Origin: Desulfomonile sp963700305
Lineage (GTDB): Bacteria > Desulfobacterota > Desulfomonilia > Desulfomonilales > Desulfomonilaceae
Assembly (NCBI GenBank): GCA_963700305.1
Contig: CAVOXB010000016.1
Span: 1-64,000, forward strand
Length of the DNA: 64,000 bases
Reading direction: 5' to 3'
A model generated the notes under the pieces. That model had not been told where the DNA came from. It worked only from the letters and a program-made list of their open reading frames with translations, and searched no databases. Within the stretch, counting starts at the first letter, position 1, and each line of letters opens with the position of its first letter. Position numbers and translations under genes: made by a program. Positions 8,515-17,888 of this stretch are shown one piece after another.

Positions 8515-10036
8515 ATGCAGCGAATTATGCTCAAAATCGCGGGTTTGACGGTCCTCGCTCGCTCAACTACGTTTTTTTGCTCTGACAAAACAACCGGTAA
8601 GGTTGCCCGGACATCGACCTGGCTGCCGGTTTCGATGGTCTTGGTTTGGCTGCTAAGCTCCCCTTGTGCGGCATCATCGGGAAAAACGCCCTCGTTTAAT
8701 GATGCTTGTAAGAAAATTGAAGGTCTGTCAAGGGATCCTTCAAGTACCCGAGAACAGTGGCTGGAAGCAATTAATTTACTCGTAGTGATGCATGTCTCGG
8801 GAAAGCCGGCTCCCGCAGCTAAACACAGCCTTTTTCATGCTGGGAAGGCCTGTCTTTCACTTTATCGAGTCAGTGGCAATCCCGCTGACTTGGAAAGGGC
8901 CATCAAATACCTGAGCGACTTCAACAGACATTATTGCAAAGACCCATACTTTATTGCTGCGTTGCAGGCATTGAAAGAGGCTCACATTATCAAAAGAGGT
9001 CTTGAAGCCCGAGAAACACGTGACGCGGTTTCAGGCCGACCGCCGAAGATATCTTCGAGCTCCTACACTGAAGCCTCGAAAGCAACTACTGCCGAGGATC
9101 ATGGAGCCAAGTTCGACTCGGATCGTGCTTCTGCATCACGAGCAACATTAGACAGCCCCAGAAGTGAACCCAAACCGCAGGGCCGACCGCCGGGTTGGAA
9201 TGGAAACGCATCGTTTCACGCTAACGCCCCTGGGCAGGACTCTCAACCTCCGGCAAGGAAGGCCTCCAAGGAAAATCGCATCGCTGCTCTTCCGCAGGGC
9301 AGCATCAGCGACGCACCGCTGACTGGCAAAACGGCCAGGATTTCGACCAAAGAGTTCGTTGTGGTTGTCGATCCCGGCCATGGAGGAAGGGACCCTGGAG
9401 CCGTTTCCCGCGACGGTTCGTTGAAAGAAAAAGACATGACCTTAGAGGTCGCGAAGCGTTTCAAGGCCGCCCTCGAGAAAAAAAATAGGCGAATCAGGGT
9501 CACGCTGACAAGAAATGATGATCGGAGCCTTGCACTTCAGGAAAGAAACAGCCATCGCAAACTCCTTGAACGCGGATCTCTTTGTGTCGATCCATTGCAA
9601 CGCAGCCATGGAGGGCTCTGCGAAAGGCATAGAAACATTTTTCTTGGATAAGGCCAGCTCGCCCAGAGCCATGAGGGTCGCAGCCAGAGAAAACGGCATA
9701 CCTCTGACGAAGATGAGTGATCTGGAATCGACACTCCTGGATCTCATGATAACTTCTAAGAAAACCGAATCCACGGAGTTGGCCAAAACAGTGCACGCAG
9801 CTATGGCTAGGGGACTTGAGCGATCAGCGGTCTCAGTACGAAATCGGGGAGTTAAGCAAGCACCTTTTTATGTATTGCTTGGGGCCAAGATGCCTGCAGT
9901 CCTTGTGGAATGCGCATTCATCAGCAACAATCGAGAACAGAGAAAATTGAGCAGCCCAGAATATCTTGGAAATGTCTCCGAAGGGCTGGCAAACGGAGCG
10001 GCCCTTTATATCAGGGGTCTGGGAGAAGATGGCTGA
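8515..10036 (+). CDS. N-acetylmuramoyl-L-alanine amidase (Amidase_3), one frameshift
   Basis: About 506 residues after joining frames. It cleaves the amide bond between muramic acid and the stem peptide during envelope remodelling. A membrane or signal segment (WLPVSMVLVWLLSSPCAA) is followed by an alpha-helical region that looks TPR-like, a low-complexity linker, then the catalytic domain: VDPGHGGRDPGA (zinc His), KEKDMTLEVA (Glu), VSIHCNA (His) and LVECAFISN (catalytic Glu). ATG 8515 is chosen because GAGGA lies 6 nt upstream; an upstream ATG at 8362 adds a non-conserved basic stretch. The frame shifts from 1 to 2 near 9547 in GAAAGAAACAG, consistent with one extra A. The secretion route (Tat or Sec) is unclear. 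Confidence 0.87.
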
Positions 10037-10193
10037 GTCAATCCTGACCTCAAGAATACCACAGTCCAAGCATGACAAAACAAGACCATGAATTCTTGCA
10101 GCATATATGTATTGACTCGGCAATGCGGACTTGGTAAATCAGACAGAATAAAGATTCTGACCAAAATCAATTGGCTCAAAGAAAGGAGAGACA

Positions 10194-10388
10194 ATGGCAA
10201 GAACAGTTGTCATCGATGAAGAGGCTTGCAGTGGATGCGGGACATGTGCAGCAATAGCTGAAGATTGCTTCGCGCTCAATGAAGAGACCGAAAAGGCCTT
10301 CGTGACAGATCAAAGCGCATGCTCCGAGGACGATATCCAGGAAGCCATTGATACTTGTCCGGAAGAAGCAATCAGCTGGCAGGAGTAG
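10194..10388 (+). CDS. Small 4Fe-4S ferredoxin
   Basis: 64 residues, single-cluster ferredoxin of the Fer4_13/15 type. Cluster ligands are in CSGCGTCAAIAEDCF and the distant CPEEA. The first motif is CxxCxxC followed by a spaced Cys. The protein is very acidic, as expected for an electron carrier. AAAGGAGAG precedes ATG 10194. It stands alone between the amidase and a YkgJ-like protein. The redox partner is unknown. Confidence 0.9.
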   Translation: MARTVVIDEEACSGCGTCAAIAEDCFALNEETEKAFVTDQSACSEDDIQEAIDTCPEEAISWQE

Positions 10389-10513
10389 TTGATTCGACTA
10401 CTTTCTGCTCTGTTTTCTCAGTATCCGAAGCGACCGCTTATCGATTCATTTCAATTGCGAAGCGAAAAAGGTGAGTGGCATGAGGATACTATTAAAGATT
10501 CTGGAGTTCCCTT

Positions 10514-11104
10514 ATGTTCTCCGGGGATGACTTGATACCCCGTCTTTCAGAGCTATATTCACAAATAGATTCCAGCTATAGCGCTGTCGTAGATGAGGTC
10601 GGTTTTTCTTGCGGTGGCTGCGATGGAGTAAAATGCTGCACCGTGGACCTGTCTCTGCACACCTCCATAGAGATGCTCTATTTGAGACGGGGTTTCAATG
10701 CCCTGGAATCTTCAAGGCAACTAGACATCCTGCACAATTGCAGGCAAATGGTAGAAGACAAACATGACGACCCCTGGGGAAACGCGTATAGATCAGGGGT
10801 TTGTGGGCTTAACTGCGGTGGCTTGTGCTCGCTTTATGAATATCGGCCCATGATTTGCAGATTGGCAGGAGTCCCTCATTCCTTTGCAAGACCGGATGGA
10901 AGGACGGTTCAAAGCGGGGGGTGTTCGAGATACGAGACGGAAATCCGGCTGAAATATCCGAAATTAGCCATAGACAGAACTCGGTTCTATGAAGGAATGG
11001 CACTTATCGAAATGGAAATAGTTCGAGCGCGAGGCTACCGCACAGAAACCCTTACTATTTCGGAAACACTGACCAAAGGAAATCTCGATGATTTATCCGT
11101 CTGA
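10514..11104 (+). CDS. YkgJ-type cysteine cluster protein
   Basis: 196 residues. It has the CxxCxxxxCC motif (SCGGCDGVKCC, residues about 34-44) followed by CGLNCGGLCSLYEYRPMICR and a final SGGC, the pattern of the YkgJ/UPF0153 putative zinc- or iron-chelating domain. No signal peptide. GGAG lies 8 nt before the ATG. Family function is unknown. The adjacent ferredoxin in the same direction hints at an iron-sulfur or metal link, but 125 nt separate them. Confidence 0.8.
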   Translation: MFSGDDLIPRLSELYSQIDSSYSAVVDEVGFSCGGCDGVKCCTVDLSLHTSIEMLYLRRGFNALESSRQLDILHNCRQMVEDKHDDPWGNAYRSGVCGLNCGGLCSLYEYRPMICRLAGVPHSFARPDGRTVQSGGCSRYETEIRLKYPKLAIDRTRFYEGMALIEMEIVRARGYRTETLTISETLTKGNLDDLSV

Positions 11105-11549
11105 TTTTCTACTCGGATGACTTCTGGACGGCCGGAGAAAATATTTCGTCGGTCGCAACTATGCACGAAAAAGGCTCCAACTCCTCCCAAATCCTGACCC
11201 ACAGCACTATTATCCGCACCTTATCAGGGGACGGCGCATATCTATTATTGTAGTCGTTCAGAATTAGGACCCACTGCCGGAATATCACATTCAAGACTTT
11301 TCCCTTCAGACAGTATATTGGTCCAGCTGGAGAAGTGGTGGCCTCTCAAATAAAGAGTCGCCATCCTCGCCTGGTCCACAATAATTCTAACAGACCGCAC
11401 AGCCGGCAACTGTGTTTTCGGTTCATTGGCTCCACGTAGAAAGAGACGCACTCAATGCCAATTAAAGGTTCGCCTCTTCTAAATCCTTTTCACCCGTATT
11501 AAAATCCTTAAAGAGAAAACTAAAAAGAGAGGATGAAAAACTCACAAAG
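11105..11549. other. Intergenic gap, nothing recognised
   Basis: About 445 nt without a supported gene. Two short minus-strand frames (11109-11294, 11245-11451) have no homology signal or ribosome-binding site. No strong repeat seen. Confidence 0.4.
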
Positions 11550-12047
11550 ATGACGGACAAGACTGTGAAGGAAACCAGCATCACTATGGCGATCCAAATG
11601 AATCCCGAGGACGCTAATCCCGTTGGAAACGTCCACGGTGGCGTCATCATGAGGTACGTGGACACTGCAGCGGGTGTAGTAGCGATCAGACATGCCCGTG
11701 GGAACGCGGTTACTGCTTCCATAGATAGGTTGGATTTCCATAATCCCGTATTTGTGGGCGATTTACTCATCCTCAAGGCAAGTCTCAACATGGTGGGAAA
11801 GTCGTCAATGGAAGTAGGCGTGCGAGTAGAGGCGGAAAACTTGCTCACAGGAGAAATCCGTCACACTGCGTCTGCTTACCTGACGTTCGTGGCTTTGGAC
11901 GAAAACGGGCGTCCTTCTCACGTTCCACCCCTGATGCCCGAGACTACTGAAGAACAAAGGCGCAACTGCGAAGCACTTGTACGCAAGAAGCACCGAATGG
12001 AGCAGAAAGCCCAGGAAACGGCAAGATGTCAGAATTTAACCTCATAG
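11550..12047 (+). CDS. Acyl-CoA thioesterase, YciA/BACH hotdog type
   Basis: 165 residues. Hydrolyses acyl-CoA to free acid and CoA. The hotdog signature is NPVGNVHGGVIMRYVDTAAGVVAIRHA, quoted here in parts: NPVGNVHGG with MRYVDTAAG, then VTASIDRLDFHNPVFVGD. The Asp in VDTAAG is the usual catalytic residue of the subgroup. A charged C-terminal tail (RRNCEALVRKKHRMEQKA) matches the common BACH ending. It is single-domain, so it probably forms a hexamer or trimer of dimers. No obvious operon partner. Confidence 0.88.
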   Translation: MTDKTVKETSITMAIQMNPEDANPVGNVHGGVIMRYVDTAAGVVAIRHARGNAVTASIDRLDFHNPVFVGDLLILKASLNMVGKSSMEVGVRVEAENLLTGEIRHTASAYLTFVALDENGRPSHVPPLMPETTEEQRRNCEALVRKKHRMEQKAQETARCQNLTS

Positions 12048-12121
12048 ATCGCAGATGCAGCTCCCGGTCATCCACAAGCACTGACTGATTTATGTACAGC
12101 GCTGTGAGAGCGGAGACCAAA

Positions 12122-13789
12122 ATGAATAAACACAATCGGAAATTTTTATTTCTGATGATGATCTTTGCGATTGCCAGTGTGGCTTTTTCTGCAATGCCCG
12201 AGGCTTCTGCACAAGGGCACGACAATCTTGAAGCCCTCCAGAGATATGAAGAGCGGATCTCCTCCGCGGACCTGGAAATATATCATCGCTATTTGGACCG
12301 TGCCAAGAAAGAATGGCTGGGCATTTATAAGAATGTCTGGCAATCCAGGCGATTGGACGATGCTCTCAGGAGACGAACCGATGCCGCTGTCGACGCCGAA
12401 GTCGACAGGACCTCTTATGTAGATCGAATACGAGGAATCTGGGACGAGAAGGTTGTGGGAAAGGTAGTGCAACGCGCGGCGGAAGAATCTCAGGAAAGAT
12501 TCGGCTCGAATTATCGAGACTTCCTGAACGATTTGGATGCTCCTTATTCGGAGCAACTTGGGAAGCTGCTCTCGGATCTAGCGCGAGAACTGAGTGAAGT
12601 GAGACGCGACGCGGCAAGTTCCATGCCGGGTTATCAGGCACTGGTGAACGTTTCTCTAAATCCTTCAGTGTCAGACGTCCAGACCAGGTTCGAGGTCCCT
12701 AAAACCCGGATACCGCTCACAATTCAAAACGGGGCAGGCTTGGCCGTCGGCGTGGGAGTGCTGGCCTTGCGAAAGGCCCTCCAGAAGCGAGTCATAGACA
12801 ATCTGGTTAAACGGGTTGTCGGTTCCGCGGGTCGAAAGGCGCTGTTTGTGGTGGAAGGACCTTTGGGATGGACCATAGGCGTTGGACTAATAGCCCATGA
12901 TGTCTACTCAATAGGCCGTGACATTCAGGATGTTCCTGAAAAAATAAAGGCAGGCGTTTACGACAGCATGAAAGGCCTGTTCTACGTCCAAGCAGCGGAG
13001 CTTGCATGGGCTGACGGCCTCAAGCAACAGGTCGAGCAGCAGGTTAGGGATGTGCGCGAACTGGTTAGTGGATCATTCGATGCAAGTTTCAGGGAATTCA
13101 GGACTTGTGGATCATATCGAAACCTAGCCTCAGGACTGGATGCGCGTGAACGAAACGAATTGCTCATGAAGTTGTACGTGCTTCGTTCCGGGACTTCCAT
13201 GAGTCTGTGTCGGCTTTCGGACCAGTTGGGAGGAGTGTTACTCAAAGTCGGCACAGAACAACTTAACTGCATCCAAAAGTCCGTAAAGACCATAGGACTG
13301 GATTTGACCAGTCAATGGTTGAATCTCGGTTATTCGAGAATTTGTGATCTTACGCAACTCACGCCCGAACAATTGGCAAGATTTGAACCTAGTGCCGAGA
13401 ACATGGATTTTCTTGTCTGGGTATCAGGATTGCCCGAACAGCAACGGAGCACCGCCTCCCGTTTGGATCGGGAAACCGCTGCTTGGGTGAGAAAACTCAG
13501 TCTGGAAAAACAGATCCATCTCCTGAGGGATAAAAATGCAGAGCAAGTTATGGATGAAGTCAACCAATTGCGCTCTTCTCGGCAGGCCGCAGACAACGGA
13601 TTGCTCGATCAATTCAGACAGGGTTTTGACAAGTTCTCGGAATCGGTCTTTCACTGGAAAGAAATTAGATTAATTGCCGCTGTTATGATCTTGTTGGTAG
13701 GAGGAATCCTACTGTTTTACGTGATATTGATATTGAAACGTTTAATAAGTCCTTTCGCCAGACTGTTTCATTCCAGGAAAAACGATTAA
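12122..13789 (+). CDS. Large envelope protein of unknown function with C-terminal membrane anchor
   Basis: 555 residues from ATG 12122. It has an N-terminal signal (FLFLMMIFAIASVAFSAMPEASAQG), a long charged helical region rich in Arg/Glu (about 30-190), a central hydrophobic stretch (GAGLAVGVGVLALRKAL, then GPLGWTIGVGLIAHDVYSI), a second helical region, and a C-terminal transmembrane segment (IAAVMILLVGGILLFYVILI) followed by a basic tail. I do not recognise a family. The start at 12092 adds ten residues before the signal and is less likely. Followed 57 nt later by a DUF3124 protein in the same direction. Confidence 0.7.
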   Translation: MNKHNRKFLFLMMIFAIASVAFSAMPEASAQGHDNLEALQRYEERISSADLEIYHRYLDRAKKEWLGIYKNVWQSRRLDDALRRRTDAAVDAEVDRTSYVDRIRGIWDEKVVGKVVQRAAEESQERFGSNYRDFLNDLDAPYSEQLGKLLSDLARELSEVRRDAASSMPGYQALVNVSLNPSVSDVQTRFEVPKTRIPLTIQNGAGLAVGVGVLALRKALQKRVIDNLVKRVVGSAGRKALFVVEGPLGWTIGVGLIAHDVYSIGRDIQDVPEKIKAGVYDSMKGLFYVQAAELAWADGLKQQVEQQVRDVRELVSGSFDASFREFRTCGSYRNLASGLDARERNELLMKLYVLRSGTSMSLCRLSDQLGGVLLKVGTEQLNCIQKSVKTIGLDLTSQWLNLGYSRICDLTQLTPEQLARFEPSAENMDFLVWVSGLPEQQRSTASRLDRETAAWVRKLSLEKQIHLLRDKNAEQVMDEVNQLRSSRQAADNGLLDQFRQGFDKFSESVFHWKEIRLIAAVMILLVGGILLFYVILILKRLISPFARLFHSRKND

Positions 13790-13846
13790 GGGACGTGGAT
13801 CACGGGAGCTGGCAAAGGTTGAAATCGCCTAAAGAAAGGCTGGACA

Positions 13847-14351
13847 ATGAAAGTCCTGTTTAATGGTGTGACCGGAAGAAACATTAATAATCGCTTTAAT
13901 TCTCTCAGTGATAGGTCTTTTTGCTGCTTCGCCTCTATTCGCAGAAGGTGTTAGTCTTTCTAAAGGCCAGACAATTTATGTTCCCGCTTACTCGTATGTT
14001 CGTATCGGCGAAAGAGGTCACCAGTTTGAGTTGGCCGTAAATCTTTGCATCCGCAACACCGATCCAGCTCAGGCAATTACCGTGCTTTCAGTAGATTATT
14101 ACGATACGGACGGTAAACTTCGCAAAAGATACCTAGAGAACCCGACAGATCTCAAACCTTTGGCAGCGATCAACTTTTTCGTTAGAGCATCCGATATCAG
14201 CGGAGGGCTGGCCCCGTCTTTCATAGTCAAATGGAAGTCAGCGAATCAGGTCAGCACTCCAATAACTGAAGCTGCCATGATCGGCGACAAATCCGGGCAG
14301 GGAATATCGTTTACTGCCAACGGCAAAGTGATTAAAGACACCCCGGATTGA
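13847..14351 (+). CDS. DUF3124 secreted protein, probable frameshift in signal peptide
   Basis: About 167 residues. The mature part has the DUF3124 pattern: GQTIYVPAYSYVRIG, LAVNLCIRNTD, VLSVDYYDTDGKL and FVVRA-like (INFFVRASD). The frame ending at 14351 starts only at GTG 13908, which cuts a signal peptide in half: LIIALILSVIGLFAASPLFAEG is encoded just upstream in that frame without a start. ATG 13847 (with AAGAAAGG before it) opens a good N-terminus, MKVLFNGVTGR, that joins this signal if one A in AGAAACA near 13880 is extra. Same sequence context as the amidase frameshift. Function of the domain is unknown. Confidence 0.72.
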
Positions 14352-14394
14352 ATGCTGCTGAGTATCTGCTCCGCAGTTCTCAGTTGCGATGCAA

Positions 14395-15138
14395 TTACCT
14401 GCGAGGGCACGCAAGAATGACTGTAATGTTATCGGTTCCACCCCTAAGGTTTGCATTTTGAACAAGGTTGTTGCAGGCATCTTGAGGATCTTTAGCTGAC
14501 TCGACGAGCTTTAAGATTTCTTCATCGTCCAGCATATCAGTGAGTCCATCCGAGCACAGGAGCAGGCATTCGTCCTTTTGCCTCTGCCTGACAAGTATTT
14601 CAACCTGTATGTCTTCGGTGATCCCGATGGCTTCGGTCAGGCCATGGCGCTGATGATGTTTTCGAGCTTGCTCCTTCGTCAGGAGCCCTTTCTTGATCCA
14701 GTCGGCGACGAACGTGTGATCCTCGGTGAGCTGCGCTATCTGTCGATTGGCGATGGAATAAACGCGGCTATCGCCAACATGCCCGATCACCATTTGACGA
14801 TCTGCCACCAAAGCAACCACCAGCGTCGTCCCCATCTCGGTCCACGCGGACTTGCTTTCCGATTTATTTAATATGATTGCATTGGCTTTTGTTATGGCCG
14901 TCCGCACAAGTTCAACAGGATGTACACCTGATTGAAGTTCCTCTTCTATCAATGAGGACACCAGATTCACAGCCAGAGCGCTTGCCACTTCGCCCGCATT
15001 ATGACCGCCCATTCCGTCCGCGAGCACAAACAGGCCTACATCATTATTTACATAAAGGTAATCCTCATTGAGTTCTCGAGTTTTTCCAGTATCAGTAAGG
15101 TATCCTGTTTTCCATTTTTTCTTGAACTTGCCGAGCAT
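14395..15138 (-). CDS. PP2C-family serine/threonine phosphatase (Stp/PrpC type)
   Basis: 247 residues. Metal-dependent phosphatase that reverses Hanks-type kinase signalling. All key motifs are present: RELNEDYLY (metal Asp), LADGMGGHNAGEVAS, MGTTLVVAL, IGHVGDSRVY, LTEDHTFV, LLLCSDGLTDML and GGTDNITVIL. No transmembrane segment, so cytosolic. No partner kinase gene lies in this window. It is convergent with the DUF3124 gene, 43 nt apart. Confidence 0.93.
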   Translation of the reverse strand: MLGKFKKKWKTGYLTDTGKTRELNEDYLYVNNDVGLFVLADGMGGHNAGEVASALAVNLVSSLIEEELQSGVHPVELVRTAITKANAIILNKSESKSAWTEMGTTLVVALVADRQMVIGHVGDSRVYSIANRQIAQLTEDHTFVADWIKKGLLTKEQARKHHQRHGLTEAIGITEDIQVEILVRQRQKDECLLLCSDGLTDMLDDEEILKLVESAKDPQDACNNLVQNANLRGGTDNITVILACPRR

Positions 15139-15333
15139 TGCAGTGGTCTTTCTCTTTGTACGAACTATCAGCAGCTAAACATCACGATTTGACTTAGTCG
15201 TCAATATGACGCTATTATTATTTAGTCCCGCTAGCATCAATTGTTAAGGGAGAATTTAGTGCCTGTGTGTAAAGGAGTCAAAAATTGAGGTTTCGTAAAT
15301 AGTCGCATTACCCCGAAAGAAGAGTCTCCTCGA

Positions 15334-15528
15334 ATGGATGTCAGCATACTGAAAAAATTGATCAGTGCAGCTCTCGTTGTCATTACGGTCATGATAGCGT
15401 ACGAGATATTCGTCGCAGCCCGACAATTTCTACAACAAGGCTCTACATCAGTGTCCGCTTACACTCTCATCACTCTGTTGGTTTTTCTCGCCATCGGCGC
15501 GAAGCTTCTACAAGTTCTAAGATCGTGA
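15334..15528 (+). CDS. Small two-helix membrane protein, unknown
   Basis: 64 residues with two hydrophobic segments (ISAALVVITVMIAYEIFVAA and AYTLITLLVFLAIGAKLL) separated by a short polar loop, and a basic end. AGAAGAG lies about 10 nt before the ATG. No family recognised. It ends 6 nt before the convergent cyclic-nucleotide/methyltransferase gene. Confidence 0.45.
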   Translation: MDVSILKKLISAALVVITVMIAYEIFVAARQFLQQGSTSVSAYTLITLLVFLAIGAKLLQVLRS

Positions 15529-15534
15529 TCCCAA

Positions 15535-17049
15535 TTAGACTTTCCTGACCATAACGAAAAGCTGAGTCTGCGTGTCGTCCGCCTTGATCTCCAGCGCGGC
15601 AGAAGAGAAGCTTGATTGAGCAAACAGTTGTTTGATCTGGTCGGCAGTTCTGTGGAACAATTGCCAATCCAGGATATGGTCCATAAAAGGACGGTCTGGA
15701 TTGGATGGCTCGAAATTTACCAGAATCGCTGTTCCTCCAGCCATCAGTCGGTCAAAGATCCAGTTCAAGATCCTCACAGCAAACGAATCCTCCATATAGT
15801 CCAGTAGGCCGATGCTGTATATCATGTGCTGAGGCTCAAGTCTTGTAGTTCCCTTTCCCAACGCGAGTCGCATTACGTTTTCCTGTAAAAAAGTCACCCG
15901 TTGAGAAATTCCTAAGTCCTGAGCCATCTTTTCGGCACTGCGCAACGCTTCGGGATCAGAGTCCAGTAACACGCCTGATATCTTTGAACCATAGGGGGCC
16001 GCGCAAGTATTCAACAATTCACGAGCCATCCCCCCCGAAACAGCTGTAACTGAAAAGTTTTCGGTAGCCTTTGACTGAGCTTCATTTCTTATAGCTGTTT
16101 CCACAAATGCTCTCCGGCTCTTGAATGCCCGAGCGAGCGGCAGATTCATCAACCAGCTGTCTATGAATTTTCCCAGCCGTCCAGTCCCATCCGGTTCGCC
16201 TCCGCACAGGAGGTCGATAGTGTAATTATCCGCGTATCCGCTCGGTTTGGTATAGAGCCTGTCAAATCTCTTGCTGAGAACAAAGAATGGGAACGTCTCA
16301 CGGAAAACGCACGCTCCTATTGACTTGCTCAAGCCGGGCGACTGCCGCACGTGCTTCAACAGCGCTGAGTTTATGTTTTCACAGGTTTGACTCACCCATT
16401 TCTGGGCATCTTGTTCCGAAATTTCCCTGTTTTTTAGAGACCTGTCGGCCTTGAGCATCTCACGTCTGAAAGTCTGGGCATCAGACAAGAGTGCGGCTGG
16501 AATCTGGTCATGGCGGTCTTGTTCACTCGTCGCCGGTTCCGGGCTACGTTTCGCCTGAGGCGTTTCATCCACCATCAATGGTGGAATCAGCATGGAAGTA
16601 GCTCTGAGGCGATGGGCAAGAGTAACTGCCAGCGATTGATAGAATCTGGTGCCGAACCCGGGTACGGATGCCAAGAGAGCATTGACGTGGTGGCCCTCGA
16701 TGACATCCACATCTACGTCGCTGTCCGCGAAAACCGAAGCGCTTGCGCCCTGATTTTCCACAAAGGACATTTCCCCGAAAATCTCGTCCGGTCCCAGGCG
16801 CACATAAGCAACGTTCTTTCCCGAATGCATTCGCTCTATTCTAACCGTGCCTTGCCGAACGATAAAAATCCCCTGTCTCCGAGAGCCTTCTTCCAGAATT
16901 AACTCGTTCTTGCGAAATCCGACGCGGTCCGCTTTTTCCACGAGGAGGCTGACATCTTCTTTCGTCAAGAATTCAAAAGGATTTCTGGACATAATTGCAC
17001 GCATCCTCTCTGGTCCTGCTCCGCGTATCTCCGGGTCGTTCAACCTCAA
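15535..17049 (-). CDS. Cyclic nucleotide-binding domain fused to PhcB-like SAM methyltransferase
   Basis: Up to 504 residues. The N-terminal cNMP-binding fold spans residues about 25-150 (RQGIFIVRQGTVRIERM, PDEIFGEMSFVENQGAS). The C-terminal half is a class I methyltransferase: SGGMARELLN, LLDSDPEALRSAEKMA, YSIGLLDYMEDSFAVRIL and a closing NFEPSNPDRPFMD / LDWQLFHRT segment that matches proteins annotated as extracellular factor 3-hydroxypalmitic acid methyl ester synthases (PhcB-like). If so, it makes a fatty-acid methyl ester signal or modifies a lipid, with a ligand-binding gate. TTG 17049 is the longest start; ATG 17004 and ATG 16992 are alternatives. It is the last of a minus-strand run behind MlaE and MlaF. 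Confidence 0.75.
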   Translation of the reverse strand: MRLNDPEIRGAGPERMRAIMSRNPFEFLTKEDVSLLVEKADRVGFRKNELILEEGSRRQGIFIVRQGTVRIERMHSGKNVAYVRLGPDEIFGEMSFVENQGASASVFADSDVDVDVIEGHHVNALLASVPGFGTRFYQSLAVTLAHRLRATSMLIPPLMVDETPQAKRSPEPATSEQDRHDQIPAALLSDAQTFRREMLKADRSLKNREISEQDAQKWVSQTCENINSALLKHVRQSPGLSKSIGACVFRETFPFFVLSKRFDRLYTKPSGYADNYTIDLLCGGEPDGTGRLGKFIDSWLMNLPLARAFKSRRAFVETAIRNEAQSKATENFSVTAVSGGMARELLNTCAAPYGSKISGVLLDSDPEALRSAEKMAQDLGISQRVTFLQENVMRLALGKGTTRLEPQHMIYSIGLLDYMEDSFAVRILNWIFDRLMAGGTAILVNFEPSNPDRPFMDHILDWQLFHRTADQIKQLFAQSSFSSAALEIKADDTQTQLFVMVRKV

Positions 17050-17099
17050 GATAACAGTCTGCGGACCTGTTTGTCGGCAACAGAAAACGTAGCGTGAGA

Positions 17100-17867
17100 C
17101 TAATAATTGTTGTTGTTTCTTCCGCGGTCCAAAATTGTGGCCCCTGACGAGCCCTCCATAAATCGGAGTATAGGATGATCCGGGTCTCTTTTGATTTGCG
17201 AAGGGATTCCATGAGCTACAATCTTCCCTTTGTAGAGCATCATCACTTCTTGAGAGAAATCCAATGCTCTTTTCACATCATGGCTGACGAGCACGTAGGT
17301 GACTGGTCGCTCATAATGGGTTTTGGCAATTAGATTAAAAATTACCGTGCTGGTTACAGGATCCAGACCTGATGTGGGTTCATCGAAAAAAACTATGTCG
17401 GGTTCAAGGGCCAATGCTCTGGCGAGAGCCACTCGTTTCCTCATTCCTCCGGAAAGCTGCTCGGGTGTTTTGTCTTCTTCTCCCAGCAACCCGACGCTGG
17501 CGAGCTTTTCCAGCACGATGTCCTGAACCTCTTTATCCGAGAGCTTCAAGTGCTCACGTATCGGAAAGGCGACGTTTTCACCCACTGTAAGAAAATCGAA
17601 AAGCGCCGAATCCTGAAAGAGTACGCCGAATTTTCGTCGGATTCTGTTGAGCTCAGACTCTTTAAGGGGAACAATGTCTTCGTCCTCGATACGAACCTCT
17701 CCTGAATCCGGCGGTTCCAGTCCGATCATTATCCTCATCAGAACACTTTTTCCTTCTCCGGAGGCGCCCACAATAGAGGAAATAGAGTTTCTCTTTATAT
17801 CCAGATTCACACCGTCGAGCACTACCTCTTCGCCATATTGTTTCCTGATGTCCCTTAGTCTGATCAT
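17100..17867 (-). CDS. mlaF: MlaF-type ABC transporter ATP-binding protein
   Basis: 255 residues. ATPase of the MCE/Mla lipid transport system of the cell envelope. Walker A GASGEGKSVL (the Ser-Gly-Glu variant typical of this group), Q-loop LFQDSALFD, signature LSGGMRKRVALARAL, Walker B IVFFDEPTSGLDP and H-loop VLVSHD. It lies 21 nt after the MlaE stop, same strand. No MlaD (MCE), MlaC or MlaB gene follows; the next gene is the cyclic-nucleotide/methyltransferase fusion. The ATGIL-like tail ending RGRNNNNY is unusual low complexity. Confidence 0.9.
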   Translation of the reverse strand: MIRLRDIRKQYGEEVVLDGVNLDIKRNSISSIVGASGEGKSVLMRIMIGLEPPDSGEVRIEDEDIVPLKESELNRIRRKFGVLFQDSALFDFLTVGENVAFPIREHLKLSDKEVQDIVLEKLASVGLLGEEDKTPEQLSGGMRKRVALARALALEPDIVFFDEPTSGLDPVTSTVIFNLIAKTHYERPVTYVLVSHDVKRALDFSQEVMMLYKGKIVAHGIPSQIKRDPDHPILRFMEGSSGATILDRGRNNNNY

Positions 17868-17888
17868 TCGCCCTACCTCTGGTTCGTC

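Noticed and set aside
10514..11104. Considered the Cys-rich protein as a ferredoxin or redox enzyme.
   Set aside because: The CxxCxxxxCC pattern with CGLNCGG and SGGC matches the YkgJ-type cluster better than any ferredoxin spacing.
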